Source: Botryococcus braunii (taxonomy: Eukaryota; Chlorophyta; Trebouxiophyceae). Taken from it: DNA of 12,500 nucleotides. This document shows positions 7,546 through 12,500 of the stretch, one piece after another. How positions within the stretch are numbered: the stretch's first letter is position 1; each line of letters opens with the position of its first letter. The notes under the pieces were generated by a model. The model was given only the letters and a program-made list of their open reading frames with translations, made no database searches and was not told the DNA's origin. The position numbers were made by a program, and so were the translations under genes. Where the stretch lies: assembly GCA_002005505.1 (NCBI GenBank), contig KV908680.1:28959-41458 (forward strand). Direction: 5' to 3'.

Positions 7546-7583
7546 AAGCTTCTTAATAAACTTTACATACATATGTGTCTGAA

Positions 7584-7855
7584 TCAAGATGGTGGGCCCT
7601 CCTCAATGTCGAGCTCTGGCAAGGGATGCTTCATGCATTTCGCATAAATGGGGATTGAAACTGACTGAGACGGGACCTGTGTAGCTATTTGGCAATATTC
7701 CAGCTTTAGTTGGCCAAACCATTCCCCTGGCGACGAAAAGTCTGCTCTCACGTGAATCACATGCGGCAAGCATGGGACCAGAGTCTTTTCTGTATGCGTT
7801 ATGGACAGAAACGGTGCAGAGATCACGGCCACCCGCAGCACCAACGGACGGACAC
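7584..7855 (-). CDS. ASH-gene exon: second half of ASH domain
   Basis: Starts after acceptor GATGAGCAG in phase 1, completing Gly with the previous exon's last base. It reads VRPLVLRVAVISAPFLSITH, then VIHVRADFSSPGEWFGQLKL and SQSVSIPIYAKC, ending PLPELDIEEGPPS before TGA at 7584-7586. These are the last strands of an ASH domain plus a typical inter-domain linker (P.L.I). Either the protein ends at this TGA, or an unseen donor before it splices to a further domain. PELDI-type linkers in HYDIN-like proteins normally lead into another LDFG strand. A second frame over the same bases is also open but lacks the domain pattern on both sides. Confidence 0.65.
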
Positions 7856-9057
7856 CTGCTCATCGAAATCCATGTCAGATACACCTAATGTTTAAAACAC
7901 GCTACGAGTCATACTAATAGGATCTAGGCAACTGCGGATTATACTACGCATACTGCTACTCATGTAATCAGATTATCATCATATCACTTCCACAGGAAAA
8001 ACATGTGCGTTGATATCGGTGGTTGCCCATGTCGAAGGAAGGTGGGGACGTCTTGTACAAGACATATCGACAAGAAAGAGGGGGGGGGGGGGAGGAGGGC
8101 AGGCTACGCAATCAAAAGCAAGTTGATGGTCACTTATGGAATGGTGTAAGACGATTCACCTCGATTGTGCAGAACCACGCGATGCAGAACCTTCATTCCA
8201 GGAGAAGTGGTTCCAAAGTCAAGCTTGGGAGTATCGAACGCACGCCATCTTGGAACATATTGCAACGCAGCTTTTGCATCTGCTTCCAAGAAAACGCTTC
8301 TCAAGATACTCAGCTCCGATTTCAGCGCTTCAAAGGTTTTGCGTGGAAGCTCAGTCTCTGCATTTGCCTGCAATTTCTAAAGCACGGTCATTGCCCGGTA
8401 TATATATGTCCTATATGTCAAGCTTGTTTGCCATGCACGGCAGACAAACTCGGTAGTGCTTCTCCTCTTGACCGACATAAACTATGTTTTTATATGTAAA
8501 ACGCCGCCTGCAGATCCCGAAGCCTCACTCTGACATGATGCAAAAACAAGGGGGAGATTTTCCGATTGACCGGCAGTAAGTTTGTTAAATGTTCGGAATA
8601 TGCTGGGAGAGGAACGTTCCTCCGAGACTACAAGCGCTGGTTAACCGAAATTAGAAGCGGCTGGCGGAACGATGTGGGAAAAAGACAGATGGGGTGGGGC
8701 AAGTGGGGCCGAACATGGGATAATGTTATCTCCAGATTGGGAAATACTTAGAGTAGCCACGTGCACATGCGTTTTTGTTTTTTTTTTTTTTTTTTTTTTT
8801 TTGTTTTTTTTTTTTTTTTTTTTGGTTTGGTTGTTGTTGTTGTTGTATACACATGTAAGTGAATGTTGAGGTGACCTGAATGGATACATATTGCTCGGAT
8901 AATCGTTTTCGCTTAGGTCCCCTCAGGGCAGAGTTGCGCTCCAGGTCAGCCAGAATCTGGACCAGCAGACTTGTGTTGGGAGATCCAAGGTGCAGCAGCT
9001 TTGTTAGCTGCTTTACGCTGGCAAGCGGGGTGAGATTAGGGCTGCATTCAAGCTGGG
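7584..9057 (-). CDS. ASH-domain (HYDIN/CFAP-type) protein, partial multi-exon gene
   Basis: Three minus-strand exons (8876-9057, 8160-8367, 7584-7855) join with matching phases 0 and 1. They give a helical region followed by a complete ASH-like immunoglobulin-fold domain. The hallmark run is PKLDFGTTSPGMKVLHRVVL then HNRG, PLVLRV, FLSI, then HVRADFSSPGEWFGQLKLEY and QSVSIPIYAK. This matches the family pattern LDFG-x-V..G......V.L.N.G..PL......F.I....P....V.F.P...G.F...L.......VPV.A. Such domains occur in axonemal, centrosomal and trafficking proteins (HYDIN, CFAP47, CFAP65, DLEC1), usually as scaffolds. The protein probably starts further upstream and may extend downstream. Whether weaker exon candidates at 9426-9666 and 11583-12500 belong to it is open. 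The assignment is from pattern reading only. Confidence 0.65.
8160..8367 (-). CDS. ASH-gene exon: helix plus first half of ASH domain
   Basis: A 208-nt exon between acceptor AAATTGCAG and donor AATCGAG followed by GTGAAT. It is entered in phase 0 and left in phase 1. The first 36 or so residues are helical (TELPRKTFEALKSELSILRS, then VFLEADAKAALQ). The remainder begins the beta-sandwich: PKLDFGTTSPGMKVLHRVVL and HNRG. LDFG, the Gly five residues after its Gly, and the V.L.N.G turn are the conserved ASH positions. Reading past the donor gives a stop after 7 residues, which supports splicing here. Domain recognition is good; exact edges are moderately sure. Confidence 0.68.
8772..8846 (+). repeat. 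Poly-T tract with (TTG)n end
   Basis: About 50 T with single G interruptions, then GGTTTGG and five TTG units. It lies in the intron between ASH-gene exons 8876-9057 and 8160-8367, just past the donor, and is transcribed as poly-A. Confidence 0.95.
8876..9057 (-). CDS. ASH-gene exon: helical segment upstream of the domain
   Basis: Open minus-strand segment encoding SVKQLTKLLHLGSPNTSLLV and then QILADLERNSALRGPKRKRL, ending SEQYVSIQ. The donor is ATTCAG followed by GTCACC (phase 0), which matches the phase-0 acceptor of the next exon at 8367. The start is uncertain: the acceptor ATCTAACAG at 9058 is used here, but the frame stays open to about 9080. The amphipathic, Leu-rich sequence followed by a basic patch (GPKRKR) suggests an alpha-helical linker. 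No family is recognised for this piece alone. Confidence 0.55.
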
Positions 9058-9425
9058 CTGTTAGATCAGCTCGAGATCTCATCTAGATATAGAGAAGAGT
9101 TATCGGTTTGAGGGGTTTATTTAGAATCAATGGAATTATTTGCATGTTGCCATTGGGATGCATGTGTTGACACAGAGGACGGACGGCGGTGTAGAAACAT
9201 TCGCATGACTTTTGCAACAAGCCTAGACACGGAGGCATGCGGTATTTGTTACTCCCCCTCGTGCAAACAGAAAACAGGCTTGATATGAGATTTGAAGATA
9301 GCTAAGCATGTTCCCATCACACATTTGTCCAAACTTAGCCTGGAAGTGCACCACTTTGTTGCAATGCCTTCCAGATGGGGTTCGAGACTGGTCATGCTGT
9401 TGAACTGCAAACTCTTGTAAGGACA

Positions 9426-9506
9426 CTGCAGTCCAGCCAGCTGGCCATGACGCAAGATATCTTCCTTGTTGGCCTTGCTCACTTGCTCTGGAGCCAGGAC
9501 CCCATA
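9426..9506 (-). CDS. Exon candidate of unrecognised minus-strand gene
   Basis: After acceptor TTCCGGTAG the frame reads YGVLAPEQVSKANKEDILRH and GQLAGLQ, and stays open to about 9249. The composition (charged, helical, few Cys or Trp) looks coding, while the continuation past 9426 looks poorer. It may be an upstream exon of the ASH gene, but no donor phase matches exon 8876-9057 convincingly. No family is recognised. Confidence 0.35.
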
Positions 9507-9563
9507 CTACCGGAATTTTCCTGGCGGACTAGAATGGCATCTCGATGTCCCCAACCCAATATT

Positions 9564-9580
9564 CCGTAGTGTCACTACGG
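9564..9580. repeat. 17-nt palindrome
   Basis: CCGTAGTG-T-CACTACGG has 8-bp perfect arms around one base. It lies just past a weak exon candidate on the minus strand. Confidence 0.8.
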
Positions 9581-9591
9581 TGTCCGCCACC

Positions 9592-9666
9592 CCGGAGCCC
9601 GTAAGGTGTTTTGATAGAGGGGCATGTACCAGCCATTCACAAAGAAGGCTTTCCCAGCACATTCTG
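9592..9666 (-). CDS. Weak exon candidate
   Basis: Acceptor with a C-rich tract (CCTCCCCCCGTAG), followed by an open minus-strand frame reading ECAGKAFFVNGWYMPLYQNT and LRAPG before a stop. No donor stands out clearly and no family is recognised. An overlapping frame is open too, so the frame choice is tentative. Confidence 0.22.
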
Positions 9667-9861
9667 CTACGGGGGGAGGCTGGAACAATCATCAAGAAGG
9701 GAGGAAATTCTAGGAATTTTGTTTGGTAAATATCTGGCGAGTATTTCAGCCTCCCATGTACCAGAAATTCCTCGGAAAGTTTTCTAAAGCTTTGTAGACG
9801 TTTGTAGACATATGTATGCTTTCTAGTCGTTTCCTCCCTTCTTGATTAGTCGATTATAGCA

Positions 9862-9930
9862 CAGGCGTCCACGGTGGCCATCTACGGTGCATAGCCGTCT
9901 ATGTTGTATAGCATCGCCGTCTACGATGCA
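9862..9930 (+). repeat. Degenerate GTCTACGRTGCATAGC repeat
   Basis: Four short related units (CCACGGTGGC, CTACGGTGCATAGC, CTATGTTGTATAGC, CTACGATGCAGA) follow each other. This is a decayed minisatellite in an otherwise featureless region. Confidence 0.6.
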
Positions 9931-10387
9931 GATATTCTTTCTCGAAGTGCCTAGGCCTTCTGCCAATCAGCACACATGCGCATACTTTGACATGCATATG
10001 CATTTGAGGAAATACCACGAATGTGGTGTCAGATTTCTTCCGCACTTCATTGAAGGCCATGTTGTAAGCCCGCCAACCCACGTGTAGCCTAGCTAGCTCC
10101 TAGACTTGTTGTTGAGTTAGAAAACAATGTGAATGGGGCGGGGTGCAATTGTACTATCTTTCGGGAGTCAGGAGTCAGCTTACCCATGGTCACCTTTGCC
10201 AGAGTAAGCTAACAGCGCTGTCAAGATGAGTACGTCAACAATAGAACCCCCGGGCAATTGAGGCGGGTGAGGATTGGGAGGACGGCAGCTGCTAGTATCA
10301 TTCCCTGTCCGAATGTGGAGTGCGTGTCAATATTGTCAGCATTAATACCAGATTCGGAGATCTCTAGAACGTGCAGAAGGAGCCCGA

Positions 10388-10416
10388 GTAAGCTTTTGAT
10401 CGATCAAAAAGCTTAC
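10388..10416. repeat. 29-nt near-perfect palindrome
   Basis: GTAAGCTTTT-GATCGATC-AAAAAGCTTAC is self-complementary except for one extra A in the right arm. It lies 94 nt left of the 54-bp inverted repeat and could form a small cruciform or bind a dimeric protein. No function can be assigned. Confidence 0.85.
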
Positions 10417-10510
10417 AAGCAATATCGTATGTATTCGGTAGTCAGACAAAATGATGTTGGGGCATCAAAGGGTAGCAAAAAAGAGAAACGACAATTTTGG
10501 GACAGCCACG

Positions 10511-10628
10511 CGCTGTGCCATCAATGCGCACGACTCCGACTATGTACTGGCGCTTCAATGGTACCACTTACGTTGTACCATTGAAGCGCCAGTACATAGA
10601 CGGAGTCGTGTGCATTCGTGGCACAGCG
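10511..10628. repeat. 54-bp inverted repeat with 10-nt loop (hairpin precursor-like)
   Basis: The left arm 10511-10564 and the right arm 10575-10628 are reverse complements at 50 of 54 positions. The 25 pairs nearest the loop are perfect (core GTACTGGCGCTTCAATGG). In RNA from the plus strand, two of the four mismatches become G-U pairs. The loop is CACTTACGTT. No flanking target duplication or transposase was seen. It could be a microRNA or hairpin-siRNA precursor, a MITE-like remnant or a recent inverted duplication. Confidence 0.9.
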
Positions 10629-10819
10629 TCGAGCTCTACTTCACATATCACTATGTACTCCTCAGATCTTCTACGTGAATGGGAAAAAATAACACCTTTT
10701 CATGCAGGGGTCTCACTGGAGCCTGTCCCGTCAAGTGCATCTATGCTTGGGCGAACGGCCGCGGGCGCGGGCTAGCCTTTGCTTGAATACAGAATATGAA
10801 TATGGCATTGTATCGTCAA

Positions 10820-10874
10820 CTACGCACGCACGCATGCACGCAAGCACGCGCATGCACGCACGCAAGCACGCGCA

Positions 10875-10939
<65 letters not shown>

Positions 10940-10941
10940 GC

Positions 10942-11017
<76 letters not shown>

Positions 11018-11080
11018 GTGCACGCACGCATACACAAGCATGCACGCACGCCCACACACGCACATACATACATACACACA
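10820..11080 (+). repeat. GCAC-rich head and long (CA)n tract
   Basis: A head of GCACGCAT/GCAAGCAC tetranucleotide-type units (10820-10876) leads into (CA)n to about 11012, interrupted by CGCACGCACACGC near 10935. A decaying ACGCACGCAT/ACAT tail follows. The alternating purine-pyrimidine run is over 150 nt, so it is prone to form Z-DNA. Confidence 0.95.
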
Positions 11081-11156
11081 CATCCATATGATCAGAGTGT
11101 GGTCATGTATGAATGCCCCACTACTCTCAAATTCCAATTTTAGCATGTAAGCTTGT

Positions 11157-11184
11157 CCCATCTAGACACGACCCATCTAGACAG
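11157..11184 (+). repeat. 15-bp tandem duplication
   Basis: CCCATCTAGACACGA followed by CCCATCTAGACAG, two near-identical adjacent units. Confidence 0.85.
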
Positions 11185-11582
11185 AAAGTTCAAAGGCTTA
11201 GGACTGTACTCAGCAACAGTTGCAGCGGTTGTGGCCGGTTTTAATTTGTGCTGCATCGGCCAAAAGACAATCAAAGAAACACAGCGTTCAGAAGAAAATG
11301 TTGGGGGTTTAAGAGTATACCCCAACTTTTGATACTTTTGTACACTGGAAAGACAGAGGCTCCAGTTTGCCGAGGACCCTGCCTTCACCCCATGTGGTGC
11401 AAGTCCCAAACCACAGATGGAGACCCAATGAGCGTGGAGAAAGATTGGTGTCCCATCCATAGGATAGGGACTTACGCTGACCAAAAATACCGTTGGTCTG
11501 ACAGGCCTTCTCGAGATGGGAAAGAACACATGTTCTGAATATGTTCTGAACCAGTGAGAGTAATGCTGGGCTCTCCTCACAC

Positions 11583-11738
11583 CTGCCAATGCATGCTGGA
11601 TCACGGAAAACGCCCTTTTGACATCTGATCGCCCCGCATGTTGAGGCACAATGTCAAAATCCTCCAGCAAGGTAATGATTTCTGCTGCGTTCATGACTGC
11701 AGAGCTCCTGCGCTGTTCCTTCAAATGTACCAACCATT
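11583..11738 (-). CDS. Exon of an unidentified protein, LLEDFDIVP motif
   Basis: The minus strand encodes HLKEQRRSSAVMNAAEIITL, then LEDFDIVPQHAGRSDVKRAF and SVIQHALAG. It ends at a strong donor, GCATTGGCAG followed by GTGTGAGG, in phase 1. The 5' edge is uncertain: GCTGAG before 11738 or ATTTGAAG before 11723 could serve. The segment is predicted helical with a conserved-looking turn (EDFDIVP) followed by a basic helix, a style seen in flagellar and scaffold proteins with no enzymatic motif. Beyond the donor the frame stays open by chance to 11140, but composition becomes Trp/Cys-rich and intron-like. It may be part of the same gene as the ASH exons. Confidence 0.5.
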
Positions 11739-12076
11739 CTCAGCATCCAGGCCCTTTTATGAAGCCTTGGCCTTCGGAAAGAATAAGAATGGCACAGCCG
11801 AGAAGACTGTCTGGCGATTTGATCATATGACGAGCTCCCACGGGGGTTTTTGTTTTTCTTTTAACTACCTGATACGATTTGTCCACACCAGACAATGAAA
11901 ATTTGGACTCCCCACTGATGTGATCATCACAGCAACAAACAAAAGCATTTATTTTGCAGTCCTATTGTTAGAATAGACAAAATGGAGTGTATTGAGTAAC
12001 CCCTTTTTGTTTTGAAGGGTGGGACGATACTTGGCACGATGGTTGGCATAACCCCTGCTAAACTCCCAGTGCCCTG

Positions 12077-12127
12077 CCCCCCCCGCCCCCCCCCCCCCCC
12101 CCCAAAAAAAAAAAAAAGGGGGGGGGG
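12077..12127 (+). repeat. C-A-G homopolymer stack
   Basis: C8, G, C18 (12086-12103), A14 (12104-12117) and G10 (12118-12127) follow with no other base. It lies 13 nt past the donor at 12141 on the minus strand. The C and G runs can pair around the A loop. Confidence 0.95.
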
Positions 12128-12140
12128 TAAGACTACAGAC

Positions 12141-12500
12141 CTCGGAAGCAGGCTCAATGCTGTCTGGAGATGATGCGCCTGGAACTGTTCTCTTAGCATA
12201 CTTAGATAGCATGTAGTTGAAGGGGCCTTCCTTACTGGTGGGCTGCAACCTAACTTCCTGACCTTCATGGCCATTTGAATCACCTGGTCCCCAGCAAACC
12301 ACTAGGTCCAAAAATACTCCATTGACGACCTGGAATTGATCATCTCTTAGAGGTCGGACCTGATTGCGTCCGGTCGTCGTACTCGCAACTGAAGCCAAGT
12401 TCACTGTTCCCTTGAATGGTATTGAGAAAACAGGACGCATCCTGGCCCTTAGGATAACGTCGTTGGACTGGATCCTTTCCCTGTTCCCATCACACAGCAG
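12141..12500 (-). CDS. Long exon of unidentified gene, entering from right edge
   Basis: One minus-strand frame is open across 120 codons from the window edge: NDVILRARMRPVFSIPFKGT, VNLASVASTTTGRNQVRPLR, VVNGVFLDLVVCWGPGD and KEGPFNYMLSKYAKRTVPGA. It ends at donor TTCCGAG followed by GTCTGT (phase 0), just before a homopolymer stack. Strand-like hydrophobic runs (VFLDLVVCW) alternate with polar loops. Internal CAG-GTCGTC (12330) and CAG-GTGATT sites could split it. No family is recognised. Its continuity with 11583-11738 is plausible, but phases need an intermediate exon or the alternative acceptor. Confidence 0.45.

Larger units (their letters stand above)
5632..7583. other. Intergenic or large-intron stretch between the two genes
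   Basis: Apart from the SINE-like element, a possible exon at 6150-6220, the two-hairpin structure and small repeats, I see no supportable gene. The SDR promoter should lie in its left end. A 13-nt repeat GCATCAGAAATCA occurs at 6785-6797 and 6849-6861. Confidence 0.5.
9667..11582. other. Gene-free stretch with structured and simple repeats
   Basis: No exon stands out on either strand. It contains the decayed repeat at 9862-9930, the palindrome at 10388, the 54-bp hairpin and the CA tract. It could be a long intron of a minus-strand gene or intergenic space. Confidence 0.5.

Noticed and set aside
7555..7560. AATAAA as poly-A signal of a plus-strand gene or LTR
   Set aside because: No plus-strand exon precedes it. 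No LTR ends, primer-binding site or polymerase frame were seen around the small duplication.
8023..8499. Plus-strand 158-residue open frame
   Set aside because: It is the antisense shadow of the ASH exon at 8160-8367. Its residues show no domain and it is Cys- and Ile-rich without pattern.
11140..11582. Minus-strand frame continuing past the LLEDFDIVP exon to a stop
   Set aside because: A strong donor at 11583 interrupts it and the composition turns Trp/Cys-rich. The end contains a 15-bp tandem duplication, so it is probably an intron open by chance.

Overview
This window looks like nuclear DNA of an intron-rich eukaryote. Coding signal comes as short islands (about 60 to 360 nt) bounded by splice-like sites and separated by introns of roughly 0.3 to 1.1 kb. 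There is no operon layout, and long (CA)n/(TG)n microsatellites and minisatellites are abundant. The ASH-type protein suggests an organism with cilia or flagella. A flagellate alga or other protist, or an animal, would fit. I cannot name the lineage from the sequence alone.

All supportable genes are on the minus strand. (1) Positions 5631 down to about 400 (possibly to the window edge) hold a split short-chain dehydrogenase/reductase (SDR) gene. Five exons join in perfect phase (5434-5631, 4646-4730, 3406-3558, 2347-2420, 1461-1528). Together they give the Gly-rich nucleotide motif, the NAG motif, the catalytic Asn, Ser, Tyr and Lys, and the post-catalytic TNTPM segment. A sixth exon (406-468) is likely but its phase does not match exon 5, so the 3' end is unresolved. 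The closest family feel is 3-ketodihydrosphingosine reductase-like or another classical SDR. The acid at the end of beta-2 points to NAD(H).

(2) Positions 9057 to 7584 hold at least three phase-compatible exons of a protein with an ASH (PapD/MSP-like, HYDIN/CFAP-type) beta-sandwich domain. Further weaker exon candidates lie upstream (about 9426-9506, 9592-9666, 11583-11738, 12141-12500) and one downstream (6150-6220). These may belong to one large minus-strand gene running off the right edge, or to separate genes.

The rest is non-coding. It includes a degenerate tRNA-like (SINE-like) element at 5965-6046, CA/TG tracts in four of the five SDR introns, a purine-rich minisatellite (1090-1440), CATG-rich minisatellites (491-960), a diverged 205-bp-spaced duplication around an SDR splice donor, and a C18-A14-G10 homopolymer stack (12086-12127). 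The most striking unexplained structure is a 54-bp near-perfect inverted repeat with a 10-nt loop (10511-10628), shaped like a small-RNA hairpin precursor. I saw no CRISPR array, rRNA, intact tRNA, intact transposon or prokaryotic system.
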